Origin: Microbacterium sp. ProA8
GTDB taxonomy: Bacteria; Actinomycetota; Actinomycetes; Actinomycetales; Microbacteriaceae
Length of the DNA stretch: 64,000 bases
Assembly: GCF_039905635.1 (NCBI RefSeq)
Contig: NZ_CP157000.1
Location: 3,596,001-3,660,000 of the forward strand
Direction of reading: 5' to 3'
The notes below the pieces were generated by a model, which worked only from the letters and a program-made list of their open reading frames with translations, ran no database searches and was not told the DNA's origin. Within the stretch, counting starts at the first letter, position 1; every line of letters begins with the position of its first letter. Position numbers and translations under genes: made by a program. This document shows, piece by piece, positions 27,297 through 37,115 of this stretch.

Positions 27297-28163
27297 ATGA
27301 CGACCTCAACCGCTCACCACCCCGGCCGCGTGCGGCGCGCATTGGCCAAGGTGCCGATGTGGATCATCCTCGGCATCCTTCTCGTCGTCGTGGTCTATCC
27401 GCTCTTCTGGATGCTGACCGGCTCACTGAAGACGCAGGACGAGTTCCTCAACAACCCCACCTGGGCGCTCCCCGAGGACTGGACGAACTTCAGCAACTAC
27501 GTCGAGGCGTGGACGGTCGGAAATCTGGACGTCTACATCCGCAACAGCATCGTGGCCGTCTTCCCCTCGCTCTTCCTCACCATCGTGCTCGGCGTCGCGG
27601 CAGGGTTCGCCCTCGAGGTCATGGTGTGGAAGGGACGGGGCCCCGTGCTCCTGGCCTTCCTCGTCGGCATCATGATCCCGGGCCAGATGATCCTGCTCCC
27701 GCTGTTCACGATGTACTTCCGTACCGGGCTGACGGGCACGCTCTGGCCGCTGATCATCACGTACACGGCGATCGGCCTGCCGCTCACCGTCTTCATGATG
27801 GCGACGTATTTCCGCAGCGTCCCGCGCGAGATCTTCGAAGCGGCGACCCTCGACGGCGCCAGCATCTACCGCACGTTCTTCTCGATCGGCTTCCCGCTGG
27901 TGCGCAATGCCGTCTTCACGGTCGCGCTCGTGCAGTTCTTCTTCATCTGGAACGACCTGCTGATCGCGCTCACCTTCACGACCAGCGACGACCTGCGCAC
28001 CATCCAGGTGGGGCTTCTCAACTTCACAGGCCAGTTCGGCCAGATCCAGTACGGCCCGACGTTCGCCGCGATCTCCATCAACGTGATCGGCACCCTCGCC
28101 ATCTACCTCTTCCTCAACCAGCGTGTGATGAAGGGTCTGACGGCCGGGTCGGTGAAGGGATGA
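27297..28163 (+). CDS. Sugar ABC transporter permease (MalG-like)
   Basis: 288 residues, six membrane segments, with the EAA loop REIFEAATLDGASIYRTFFSIGFPL. It starts five bases after the first permease stops and is the second half of the heterodimeric channel. Its stop overlaps the ATG of the rhamnosidase gene (ATGA at 28160), so import and hydrolysis are translated as one unit. Belongs to the carbohydrate uptake transporter-1 family, which normally takes di- and oligosaccharides or glycosides. Confidence 0.9.
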   Translation: MTTSTAHHPGRVRRALAKVPMWIILGILLVVVVYPLFWMLTGSLKTQDEFLNNPTWALPEDWTNFSNYVEAWTVGNLDVYIRNSIVAVFPSLFLTIVLGVAAGFALEVMVWKGRGPVLLAFLVGIMIPGQMILLPLFTMYFRTGLTGTLWPLIITYTAIGLPLTVFMMATYFRSVPREIFEAATLDGASIYRTFFSIGFPLVRNAVFTVALVQFFFIWNDLLIALTFTTSDDLRTIQVGLLNFTGQFGQIQYGPTFAAISINVIGTLAIYLFLNQRVMKGLTAGSVKG

Positions 28164-30805
28164 CCGCGGCGGACCTGCGCATCGAGCACCTGGACGATCC
28201 GCTCGGCATCGGCTCGACCGAGCCCCGGCTGAGCTGGAGGGCCACGACAGGACAGGCCGCGTACGAGATCGAGATCCGTCACGGCGACGGCGACATCGCG
28301 ACCTCGGGTCGGGTCGACTCGACCGCCTCGCATTTCCAGTCCTGGCCGAGTCGCCCGCTCGCCTCGCGCGAGACCGCTGACATCCGAGTCCGGCTGTGGG
28401 AGGCCGACGGCGTCGGGCCCACGGCGTGGAGTGAGCCGCTCCGCGTGGAGGCCGGCCTCTTGGCGAGCACGGACTGGACCGCGGATTGGGTGAGCCCCTC
28501 GACCGCTGCCTCGCACGACGGGGCGAGGCCCGCGTATCTCCTGCGTGCGACGTACGACGTCGTCGGCGAGGTGCGCCTCGCCCGGATCTACGCGACGGCA
28601 CACGGCGTCTTCGATCTCGAGATGAACGGATGCCGCGTGGGCGACGACGTCCTCGCGCCCGGGTGGAGCAGCTACCGCCATCGCCTCAGGTATCGCACGC
28701 GCGATGTCACTTCGGTGCTCCGACCGGGGCGCAACGCCGTCGGTGTCTGGCTCGCCGACGGGTGGTACCGCGGGCGGCTCGGTTTCAACGGCGGTCTGTG
28801 GGACAACTACGGCACGGACGTGGCAGCACTGGTCCAGGTGGAGGTCGAGGACGACCTCGGTCGCCGCACGGTTCCGCTCACCTGGTCCTGGGCGCCTTCT
28901 CCCATCACCGCCACGGGGCTGTACGAGGGCGAGTCGCACGATGCCCGCCTCGACATCGCACACTGGTCCGAGCCCGACTTCGACGACGCGGCATGGATTC
29001 CGGCGAGCATCCTCCCGCCCCAGGCGGCGACCGGAGCCCTCGAGTCCCCCACCGGTCCCCCGGTCCGGGTCGTGGACGTCCTCACCCCGACCGAGATCGT
29101 CACGCGCCCCGATGGCCGCATCCTGATCGACTTCGGCCAGAATATCGCCGGCAAGATCCGGCTCGGCGTCGCCGGCTGCGACGGCACCCCCATCGAGATC
29201 CATCACGCCGAGGTGCTCGAGAACGGCGAACTGGCGACGCGCCCGCTGCGCAGCGCGGCATCCGTCGACGTCTACACTCCCCGAGGCGACGAGCCGTCGA
29301 CGTGGACACCGCGGTTCACGCTCCACGGCTTCCGCTACGCGGAGGTGCGGGGCCTGCCGGCCGGCGGGACGCTCCTCTCTGCGGAAGGACTCGTGGTCCA
29401 CTCCGACATGACCCGTGCCGGCTGGTTCTCGACGAGCGATCCCCTGCTCGACCGGTTCCACCAGAACGTCGTGTGGAGCATGCGCGACAACTTCGTCGAC
29501 CTGCCCACCGACTGCCCGCAGCGTGACGAGCGGCTCGGCTGGAGCGGCGACATCCAGGTCTTCGCGCCGGTGGCGACGTATCTGTACGACTCAGCGGGAG
29601 TGCTGCAGAACTGGCTGCGCGACCTCGCGTCCGAGCAGGCGGAGTTCGGCTCGGTCATGAACTTCCATCCCTGGATCGAGTGCGGCTTCCCCGGGGATCC
29701 GGCCGCAGCCTGGGGTGACGCCGCGGTCATCGTGCCGTGGGAGCTGTATCGCAGCACCGGCGATGTCGGCATCCTCCGCGATCAGTTCGAGAGCATGCGC
29801 GCGTGGGTCGAGCAGGTGCACGCCCTCACCGGGCAGACCGGCCACTGGAGCACCGGCTTCCAGCTCGGCGACTGGCTCGACCCCGCGGCACCGCCGGACC
29901 GCCCGGGCGATTCGCGCACCGATCCCCGTCTCGTCGCGACCGCGTACCACGCGAAGTCTGCGCGCCTGGCGGCCGAGGCGGCGCACCTGATCGGACAGCC
30001 GGATGCCGCAGCCGACCTCGGCCGCATGGCCGAGCGTGCCGTCGCGGCGTTCCGTGAGCACTACGTCTCGCCGGCCGGCCTCGTCGTCAGCGACACCGTG
30101 ACGGCGCTCTCGGTCGCCATCATCTTCGACCTGCTGCGGGATGACGCCCAGCGGCGGGCGGCCGGAGCTCGTCTGGCCGAGCTCGTCCGCGAGGGCGACC
30201 ACCGGATCCAGACCGGCTTCGTGGGCACGCCGCTCGTCTGCGACGCCCTGGCGACCACGGGCCACGCCGACACCGCGTACCACCTGCTCCTGCAGACGGA
30301 GACGCCGTCGTGGCTGTTCCCGGTGACGATGGGGGCGACGACGGTCTGGGAGCGGTGGGACAGCCTGCTCCCGGACGGCTCGGTGAATCCGGGCGAGATG
30401 ACGTCCTTCAACCACTACGCGCTGGGCGCGGTCGCCGACTTCCTCCACCGTGTGGTGGGCGGGCTGCAGCTGGTGGAGCCGGGCTGGTCGCGGGTGCGCG
30501 TCGCTCCTCAGCCGGGCGGCGGGCTCGAGTCGGCGTCCACGGCGCACCTCTCGCCCTTCGGATTGATCGGGGTACAGTGGCGGCGTGCCGACGGGCGCCT
30601 CGTCGTCGAGGTGGATGTGCCGCCGGGCGTCACCGCAGAGATCGTGCTTCCCTCTCCGCAGGCCGCGCCGATCGAGGTCGGCGAGGGCGTGCACCGGTTC
30701 GCGTGCGCCTATCGACCCGCCGACGCAGACCCACCGCGCCCGCGCCGCTGGAACATCCACAATCCTGAGGAGCGACGGCAGATGATCGAAGCGGGTGTGC
30801 TGTGA
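28160..30805 (+). CDS. Alpha-L-rhamnosidase, GH78
   Basis: 881 residues, no signal peptide, so it is cytoplasmic. N-terminal beta domains (about 1-320) precede the concanavalin-like DFGQNIAGKIRL region and the (alpha/alpha)6 barrel. The GH78 core is complete: DLPTDCPQRDERLGWSGD (448-464), HPWIECGFPGD, TTVWERWDS (728-734) and MTSFNHYALGAVADF. The Glu residues in DERLGW and VWERW are the likely catalytic acid and base by family comparison. It would remove terminal alpha-L-rhamnose from imported glycosides (rutinosides, neohesperidosides, saponins or cell-wall oligosaccharides). Coupled to the permease and, by a GTGA overlap, to the GH3 gene. Confidence 0.92.
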   Translation: MTAADLRIEHLDDPLGIGSTEPRLSWRATTGQAAYEIEIRHGDGDIATSGRVDSTASHFQSWPSRPLASRETADIRVRLWEADGVGPTAWSEPLRVEAGLLASTDWTADWVSPSTAASHDGARPAYLLRATYDVVGEVRLARIYATAHGVFDLEMNGCRVGDDVLAPGWSSYRHRLRYRTRDVTSVLRPGRNAVGVWLADGWYRGRLGFNGGLWDNYGTDVAALVQVEVEDDLGRRTVPLTWSWAPSPITATGLYEGESHDARLDIAHWSEPDFDDAAWIPASILPPQAATGALESPTGPPVRVVDVLTPTEIVTRPDGRILIDFGQNIAGKIRLGVAGCDGTPIEIHHAEVLENGELATRPLRSAASVDVYTPRGDEPSTWTPRFTLHGFRYAEVRGLPAGGTLLSAEGLVVHSDMTRAGWFSTSDPLLDRFHQNVVWSMRDNFVDLPTDCPQRDERLGWSGDIQVFAPVATYLYDSAGVLQNWLRDLASEQAEFGSVMNFHPWIECGFPGDPAAAWGDAAVIVPWELYRSTGDVGILRDQFESMRAWVEQVHALTGQTGHWSTGFQLGDWLDPAAPPDRPGDSRTDPRLVATAYHAKSARLAAEAAHLIGQPDAAADLGRMAERAVAAFREHYVSPAGLVVSDTVTALSVAIIFDLLRDDAQRRAAGARLAELVREGDHRIQTGFVGTPLVCDALATTGHADTAYHLLLQTETPSWLFPVTMGATTVWERWDSLLPDGSVNPGEMTSFNHYALGAVADFLHRVVGGLQLVEPGWSRVRVAPQPGGGLESASTAHLSPFGLIGVQWRRADGRLVVEVDVPPGVTAEIVLPSPQAAPIEVGEGVHRFACAYRPADADPPRPRRWNIHNPEERRQMIEAGVL

Positions 30806-33033
30806 ACCGAACCGGAGCCATGGAACCAGGCCTCACCCTCGAGCAGGCTGCGAGCCTGCTCTCGGGGCTCGATATGGACACCACCCGCGCCCTTCCGGCC
30901 CTCGGCGTGCCGCCCGTCAAGATGACGGACGGGTCCAACGGGCTGGCGATGAACCTGCCGCACTTCGCGGGCAAGGTCGCCGCAACGTGCTACCCGACGC
31001 TGTCGGCAATGGCCCCGACATGGGACGTCGACCTGGTCACGCGCGTCGCGGAGGCGATCGCCGTCGACGCGCGGAAAGCCGGCGCGCAGGTGCTGCTCGG
31101 TCCGGGCATGAACATCAAGCGCTCCCCGCTCGGTGGCCGCAACTTCGAGTACTTCTCCGAGGACCCCCATCTGACGGGCCGGCTCGCGACCGCGTTCGTG
31201 CGCGGGGTGCAGCGGGCGGGGGTCGGCGCGTGCGTGAAGCACTTCGCGGCCAACAACCAGGAGACCGACCGCATGCGCGTGAGCGCCGACGTCGGGCCGC
31301 GGGCGCTGCGCGAGATCTACCTCCGCGCCTTCGAGCAGGTCGTGACGGAGGCCGAGCCCTGGCTCGTCATGGCGTCGTACAACCGGGTCAACGGCACCTA
31401 TGCCACTCAGCACAGGTGGCTCCTCACCGACGTGCTGCGCGACGAGTGGGGTTTCGAAGGCGCGGTCGTGTCGGACTGGGGCGCGGTCGACGACCGTGTC
31501 GCTGCGCTGGCCGCCGGCCTCGATCTCGAGATGCCGTCGACGTCCGGCGCCTCCGACGCGCTCGTGCTCGCTGCCGTCGAGAACGGCACCCTCGACGAGG
31601 CGACGGTGCGAGCATCCGCTCAGCGCATCGTCGAGCTCGCCCGCAAGGCCGCGACATCCGCTCGCCGTGACGATCACGCTGCCGAGTCATCCGCCGTCGA
31701 TCTTGGCGCCGCGGCGCTGGCGACGGAAGCGGCCGAACGCGCCGCCGTCTTGCTGCGCAACGAGCGTGGTGTCCTGCCGCTGCGGGCGGACGCGACGGTG
31801 GCCGTCGTGGGCGCCTTCGCCCAGGCTCCGCGTTTCCAGGGCGGCGGCAGCGCCGGCGTCAACGCGGCGCAGCCGCCCGCAGCCCTCGTCGACGCCCTGG
31901 CCGCAGCGCACCGCGGTGTCATCACCTTCTCACCCGGATACGCGGACGAGGGAGTGACGACGGATGCCGATGCCCTCGCCCGAGCGAAGGCAGCCGTCAG
32001 CGCGGCCGATGTCGGCGTCGTCGCCGTGGGACTGCCGGAAGCGGCCGAGAGCGAGGGCTACGACCGCACCACGCTCGCACTCCCCGGCGCCCAGCTTCGA
32101 CTGCTCGAGGAGCTCGTCGACGCCGGCACGCCTCTGGTCGTGGTCTGCATCGCCGGCGGCGTCGTCGACCTCGAACCCTGGCGGGAGCAGGTCGACGCCA
32201 TCATCCTTCCGGGGCTGGCCGGCCAGGGGGTCTCAGAGGCGCTGGCGCGCCTCCTCACCGGCGCCGTCTCGCCGTCGGGGCGTCTGGCCGAGACGATCCC
32301 CCTGGCGCTGTCGGACACCCCGAGCCACCTCTCGTTCCCGGCAACCTCCGAGAGCGGCGCCTACGGCGAGGACATCTTCGTCGGCTACCGCGGCTACGAC
32401 GAGCTCGGACGCGACGTGGCGTTCCCCTTCGGCCACGGACTCACCTACTCGGAGTTCGCATACTCCGACGCCGCGGTCCGCGCGACGGAGGACGGGTGGG
32501 AGTGCTCCCTTGTCGTGCGCAACATCGGCGGGTTCGCCGCCCGCGACGTGGTCCAGCTGTACCTCGGCGCGCCGACAGATGCCGCACGGCGTGCGCCCAG
32601 TGAGCTGATCGGATTCGGCGCCGCTGAACTCGCCCCCGGTGAGTCGACCCGGGTCGTCATCCAGGTCGGGCAGCGGGCGTTCGCACGCTGGGATGAGCCA
32701 CGCGGCTGGGTGACGGATGCCGGAACCCACGCCCTGCGCTTCGCCCGGTCCTCCCGCGACATCATCGCGACGGTGGACCTGGAGGTCGCCGCATCCGGGG
32801 CACCGGCTGAGCTCACTGCGGAGTCGACGCTTTCTGAGTGGCTCGACCATCCGGTCGTGGGGCCTCGGCTGCTCGCGCGCGTCGGCGAGCTCGACACCGT
32901 GGGCAACACCATCGGACTGCTCAGCGACCCGACGGCCCGGCTGATGATCGGCGGACTGCCCATCAAGCGCCTCACCGTCGACGCCGGCAACGTCCTCTCA
33001 TCCGAGCTCCTCGACGAGGTCCGACGCGCCTAG
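30802..33033 (+). CDS. Beta-glucosidase-like glycoside hydrolase, GH3
   Basis: 743 residues, cytoplasmic. The (beta/alpha)8 domain carries the GH3 pattern LLGPGMNIKRSPLGGRNFEYFSEDP, KHFAANNQE, and the nucleophile Asp225 in VVSDWGAVDD. The second domain has GGGSAGVNA and AESEGYDRTTLALP; a fibronectin-III-like domain closes the protein. No PA14 insert is seen. GTG 30802 overlaps the rhamnosidase stop. After rhamnose removal it would release glucose from the remaining beta-glucoside; beta-xylosidase or other GH3 activities are possible. Confidence 0.9.
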   Translation: MNRTGAMEPGLTLEQAASLLSGLDMDTTRALPALGVPPVKMTDGSNGLAMNLPHFAGKVAATCYPTLSAMAPTWDVDLVTRVAEAIAVDARKAGAQVLLGPGMNIKRSPLGGRNFEYFSEDPHLTGRLATAFVRGVQRAGVGACVKHFAANNQETDRMRVSADVGPRALREIYLRAFEQVVTEAEPWLVMASYNRVNGTYATQHRWLLTDVLRDEWGFEGAVVSDWGAVDDRVAALAAGLDLEMPSTSGASDALVLAAVENGTLDEATVRASAQRIVELARKAATSARRDDHAAESSAVDLGAAALATEAAERAAVLLRNERGVLPLRADATVAVVGAFAQAPRFQGGGSAGVNAAQPPAALVDALAAAHRGVITFSPGYADEGVTTDADALARAKAAVSAADVGVVAVGLPEAAESEGYDRTTLALPGAQLRLLEELVDAGTPLVVVCIAGGVVDLEPWREQVDAIILPGLAGQGVSEALARLLTGAVSPSGRLAETIPLALSDTPSHLSFPATSESGAYGEDIFVGYRGYDELGRDVAFPFGHGLTYSEFAYSDAAVRATEDGWECSLVVRNIGGFAARDVVQLYLGAPTDAARRAPSELIGFGAAELAPGESTRVVIQVGQRAFARWDEPRGWVTDAGTHALRFARSSRDIIATVDLEVAASGAPAELTAESTLSEWLDHPVVGPRLLARVGELDTVGNTIGLLSDPTARLMIGGLPIKRLTVDAGNVLSSELLDEVRRA

Positions 33034-33249
33034 GTGCTGTCCGATCGCGCCAGTCGGGCTGCGAGCGCATGTCCACCTCGCGCACGATCGTCGCGGCCTC
33101 CGCATCCAACGGCACGTCCGATATACCGATCCGGCGCGCGGACACAACCCCTTCGAGGCATCCATCTGCTTTCCGCACAATGGCAGCATGTCTCCCCCGC
33201 TTTCGCTCTCGACCCTCAGCGCCAGAAACGACGGAGGCTCGGCGGTCGG

Positions 33250-35610
33250 ATGAGCGGGCATCGGGCGTTCGACGTCGCTCCGTGGGGCATCGGGTGGTCT
33301 GAATGGACCGCGTCGCACCAGGCGAGACGGGAGTCGGTGTTCGCGCTCTCCAACGGCTATCTGGGCTGGCGGGGAACGCTCGAGGAGGGCGACCCCTGCG
33401 AGGTGCCGGGCACCTATCTGAACGGCGTGTTCGAGCGGCACCCGATGCCGTACGCCGAAGACGGGTACGGGTATCCCGACTCGGGCGAGAGTGTCATAAA
33501 CGTGCCGGATGGCAAGGTCATCCGGCTCCTCGTCGACGACGAGCCGTTCGACATCCGCACCGGCGAGTTGCACCGGCACGACCAGTTCCTCGACTTCCGC
33601 GCGGGCACACTGCGGCGCGAAGCGCACTGGACCTCGCCCGACGGGCGTACCGTGAAGGTCCGCTCCGAGCGCCTGGTGTCGCTCACCCACCGGGCCGTGG
33701 CGGCGATCAGCTACGAGGTCACGGCGGTCGATGCAGCGGTGGATCTCACGGTGCTGTCGGAGATCGTGGCGAACGAACCGCTGCCCGAGGTGCATCCCGA
33801 CGAACGGGTGATGGCCGCCCTGCGCGGGGCGCTGAAGCCCGTCGACCAGTTCGTCGTGGAAGGCCGGGCAACGCTCCTGCATCGGACGGAGAGCAGCCGC
33901 ATCGGCGTCGCCGTGTCGATGGACCATCAGGTTCTCGCGGGCGGACCGGTCACGGTCGAGACCGAGGCGTCCGACACGCTCGCCCGCACCACGGTGTCCA
34001 CACGTCTTGCTCGGGGCGACAGCATCCGGATCGTGAAATTCGTAGGTCACGAGTGGTCCGACTCGCTGACCGATGCCGCGTTGCGCGATCGCGTGGATGC
34101 TGCGGTCACGACGGCGACGCACCTCGGGTGGGAGGCGCTCGCCGAACAGCAGCGCGAGTACCTCGACCACTTCTGGGCATGTGCCGACGTCACCGTCGAG
34201 GGGGCGCCGCGTCTGCAGCAGGCCGTGCGGTTCGCGCTGTTCCAGGTGCTGCAGGCGGCTGCGCGGGCGGAGGTGCGTTCCATCCCGGGCAAGGGTCTCA
34301 CCGGGCCGGGCTACGAGGGGCACACGTTCTGGGACGCCGAGGCGTACGTGCTCCCGGTGCTCACCTACACGCTGCCGGACGCGGCGCGCAACGCGCTGCG
34401 GTGGCGTCACTCGACTCTGGATCATGCGCTGCGGCGTGCGAAGCAGCTGCATCTCGCAGGGGCGGCCTTTCCGTGGCGCACGATCGACGGCCGGGAGTGC
34501 TCGGGCTACTGGCCTGCGGGGACGGCCGCGTTCCACATCAACGCCGATATCGCAGCAGCGGTCATCCGCTATGTGAGGGCGACCGGAGACATCGAGTTCG
34601 AACGCGAGACGGGGCTCGAGATCCTCACGCAGACGGCCCGGCTCTGGGTCGCGCTCGGACGCTGGGATCCGCAGGGAGTCTTCCACATCGACGGCATCAC
34701 CGGACCCGACGAATACTCCGCGCTGGTCGACGACAACATCTTCACCAACCTCATGGCGCAGCAGAATCTGCGAGGTGCGGCGGCGGCCGCACAGGCCCAC
34801 CCGGAAGCAGCGCGCAGCCTCGAGGTCACCGACGAGGAGATCGAAGCCTGGACGGCGACGGCCGCCGCGATGGCCGTGCCCTTCGACGACGAGCGCGGCG
34901 TGCACCAGCAGTCTGCAGGTTTCACCGATCGCGAGCGCTGGGACTTCGAGCGCACCGAGGAATCGCAGTATCCGCTTCAGGACCACTTCCCGTACTTCGA
35001 CCTGTACCGCAAGCAGGTGGTCAAGCAGGCAGACCTGGTCCTGGCGCTGCAGTTCGCGCCGGAAGCATTCTCCCCCGACGAGACGGCTCGCGCCTTCGCG
35101 TACTACGAAGAGCTCACCGTGCGCGACTCGTCCCTGTCGGCATCAGCCCAGGCCGTCGTCGCCGCCCGCGTCGGCCACCTCGACCTCGCGATGGCGTATC
35201 TGGCCGAAGCGGCCACCATCGACATCGACGATCTGCGCGACGATGTCGACGACGGGCTTCACATCGCGGCGCTCGCGGGCGTATGGACCGCGCTGACCGC
35301 CGGCTTCGGTGGCATGAAGCACGGCGAGTCGGGTCTGCAGTTCTCACCCCGGCTCACGGCGCCGCTCACCCGACTGGACTTCGGCATCCGTATCGGACGA
35401 CAGACGCTGCGCCTCGAAGTCGAGTCGGATCAGACCACCTACACCCTGAGCGACGGCCCGGCCCTCAGCATCCGCCACTTCGGCACTCCCGTGCTCGTCG
35501 AGCCGGGCTCTCCGGTGACGCTGACCACACCAGCGATCGCAGACCCGGGGCCTCCACCCTCACAGCCCGCCCGTCGAGCGCCGGAAGATCCCGGCTCGCG
35601 AGCCCGGTGA
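33250..35610 (+). CDS. Glycoside hydrolase family 65 disaccharide phosphorylase
   Basis: 786 residues. The N-terminal beta-sandwich is followed by the (alpha/alpha)6 barrel with GYEGHTFWDAEAYVLP (354-369), the catalytic acid Glu488 in GITGPDEYSALVDDNIFTN, and a KQADLVLAL motif (near 595) of the phosphate/hydrolysis-determining region. Length and the Glu position agree with maltose-type phosphorylases. GH65 includes maltose, trehalose, kojibiose, nigerose and 3-O-alpha-glucosyl-L-rhamnose phosphorylases; the last fits an operon with GH78 (inference). No beta-phosphoglucomutase gene is nearby, which is unusual. The start is ATG 33250, after a 216-bp gap that may hold its own promoter. Confidence 0.88.
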   Translation: MSGHRAFDVAPWGIGWSEWTASHQARRESVFALSNGYLGWRGTLEEGDPCEVPGTYLNGVFERHPMPYAEDGYGYPDSGESVINVPDGKVIRLLVDDEPFDIRTGELHRHDQFLDFRAGTLRREAHWTSPDGRTVKVRSERLVSLTHRAVAAISYEVTAVDAAVDLTVLSEIVANEPLPEVHPDERVMAALRGALKPVDQFVVEGRATLLHRTESSRIGVAVSMDHQVLAGGPVTVETEASDTLARTTVSTRLARGDSIRIVKFVGHEWSDSLTDAALRDRVDAAVTTATHLGWEALAEQQREYLDHFWACADVTVEGAPRLQQAVRFALFQVLQAAARAEVRSIPGKGLTGPGYEGHTFWDAEAYVLPVLTYTLPDAARNALRWRHSTLDHALRRAKQLHLAGAAFPWRTIDGRECSGYWPAGTAAFHINADIAAAVIRYVRATGDIEFERETGLEILTQTARLWVALGRWDPQGVFHIDGITGPDEYSALVDDNIFTNLMAQQNLRGAAAAAQAHPEAARSLEVTDEEIEAWTATAAAMAVPFDDERGVHQQSAGFTDRERWDFERTEESQYPLQDHFPYFDLYRKQVVKQADLVLALQFAPEAFSPDETARAFAYYEELTVRDSSLSASAQAVVAARVGHLDLAMAYLAEAATIDIDDLRDDVDDGLHIAALAGVWTALTAGFGGMKHGESGLQFSPRLTAPLTRLDFGIRIGRQTLRLEVESDQTTYTLSDGPALSIRHFGTPVLVEPGSPVTLTTPAIADPGPPPSQPARRAPEDPGSRAR

Positions 35611-35759
35611 TCTCTGCGTGCCCGCAAACTCGCGAGCGCCCCGGATCACGCATGTCGAGTGAAGCTGCGACGACACGCTGGGGATGCATACGCGCCCGTC
35701 TCGCCTGTATCGTTCGAGCACCGGCTCGCTCGACGCCGCCGCCGCCGGAGGGAGGATGC

Positions 35760-37076
35760 GTGGAACGACGCAGCGCAAATGCGCTACCAGCGGGTGTTGT
35801 GCGCTTGAAGCGGTCGGGCGTCATTGCCGAGGCGAATCACTGGTTCACGGAGTGGTACGGGACCAGCGCCGACGAGATGGTCGGCAGGTCGGTTGACGAG
35901 CTTCTCGTCCACGCACCCGGTGATCTGCTCCCGGCCGACGCCGGGCCGGGCCCGTGGATGATGGTCCACGCCCGCGATCGCGGCCGGGCGGTCATGGTGA
36001 GTCGCCACCCGCAGCCCGAAGGGGACTTCCTCGTCATCGAGGAGGCGTCGGAGAGGTTCCGCGCATTGACCGACCTGCGCCGGCGCTACGCGCTCGCAGA
36101 CCGCACCCGCACCCGGCTCCAATTGGTGATGGACTCGTCGATCGCGTTCTCGTCCGCGACGACCGAAGAGCGCCTCGCGGAGATCCTCGCCGACACGACG
36201 GCCAGGGCCTACCGCGCCGAGACTTCGGCGGTCTACCTGGTCGAACCAGACGGAACGTATGCGATCGCCGCCGGCACCGACCCCTTCGACGGTCGGTTCG
36301 ACCCCGCGCCGCTCTTCAGGTCCGTGAGCGCAGCACGGCGGGTTCAGAAGGTCCTGGATGCTGATACGGGCGAGCGGATCGCCGCCGGGCTCGGACCCGC
36401 GATGACCGCGGCCGGCGTCCGGGCGTTCATCGCCGCGCCGCTGCACCATGAGGATGCGGACTTCGGCGTGTTCGTCAGCTGGTTCCATCACGAGCGGACA
36501 TTCGACGACGAGGCGAAGCCGCTGGCGGAGGCCTTGGCGGGCCAGGCCGCACAAGCGCTCGCCACGCTTCGACTGCAGGCCCAACTCGCGCATGCCGCGA
36601 GCCACGACCAGGTGACCGGCCTCCCCAACCGGCGGCTCCTGGAGACTCAGATGGACGAGATCGTCGGCTCTTCACGGTGCGCGGTGCTGTTCATCGACCT
36701 CGACGATTTCAAGGGTGTGAACGACCAGCTCGGCCATCAGGCCGGCGACCGGATGCTGAGGGAAGTCGCACAACGCCTGCTGGCCGGTGTGCGCGCCGGT
36801 GACCTCGTCGCGCGGTACGGTGGCGACGAGTTCGTCATCGTCTGCGAGATCTCGGAGCATGCTGACGCCATCGAACTCAGCGAGCGGATCCTCGATCTGC
36901 TCCGCGGGGATCTGGCGCGGCCGGTCACCCATCAGCGATTGAGCGCGAGTATCGGAGTCGCGATCGCCCCCGAGGGCAGCACCTCGCCCGCCGAGCAGCT
37001 GATCCGCCGCGCAGACCTGGCGATGTATGGCGCAAAGGCCGCCGGCGGAAACAGGATCGCGCTCGCCAAGAACTGA
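35760..37076 (+). CDS. Diguanylate cyclase with PAS-like and GAF domains
   Basis: 438 residues, no membrane segments. A PAS-like sensor (about 10-95), GAF-like domain (about 125-265) and a C-terminal GGDEF domain (275-438). The active site GGDEF at 354-358 is intact and an inhibitory I-site RAGD (345-348) stands the normal five residues before it, so it should make cyclic di-GMP with feedback inhibition. GTG 35760 follows GGAGGGAGG. A long frame extends upstream but only covers the GH65 gene in another phase. Neighbours give no ligand. Confidence 0.9.
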   Translation: MERRSANALPAGVVRLKRSGVIAEANHWFTEWYGTSADEMVGRSVDELLVHAPGDLLPADAGPGPWMMVHARDRGRAVMVSRHPQPEGDFLVIEEASERFRALTDLRRRYALADRTRTRLQLVMDSSIAFSSATTEERLAEILADTTARAYRAETSAVYLVEPDGTYAIAAGTDPFDGRFDPAPLFRSVSAARRVQKVLDADTGERIAAGLGPAMTAAGVRAFIAAPLHHEDADFGVFVSWFHHERTFDDEAKPLAEALAGQAAQALATLRLQAQLAHAASHDQVTGLPNRRLLETQMDEIVGSSRCAVLFIDLDDFKGVNDQLGHQAGDRMLREVAQRLLAGVRAGDLVARYGGDEFVIVCEISEHADAIELSERILDLLRGDLARPVTHQRLSASIGVAIAPEGSTSPAEQLIRRADLAMYGAKAAGGNRIALAKN

Positions 37077-37115
37077 GACCCACGCCAGCGAGCGCACGAG
37101 CGCAGCGTGGCGATC

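Noticed and set aside
33034..33249. A small gene in the gap before the GH65 gene
   Set aside because: The frames here lack ribosome sites and have Arg/Pro-rich shadow composition; the gap is more likely a promoter or spacer.
33303..37076. A 1,257-codon frame appearing to fuse a long protein to the GGDEF domain
   Set aside because: Upstream of 35760 it is an out-of-phase reading of the GH65 gene; a GTG with GGAGGGAGG starts the real protein.
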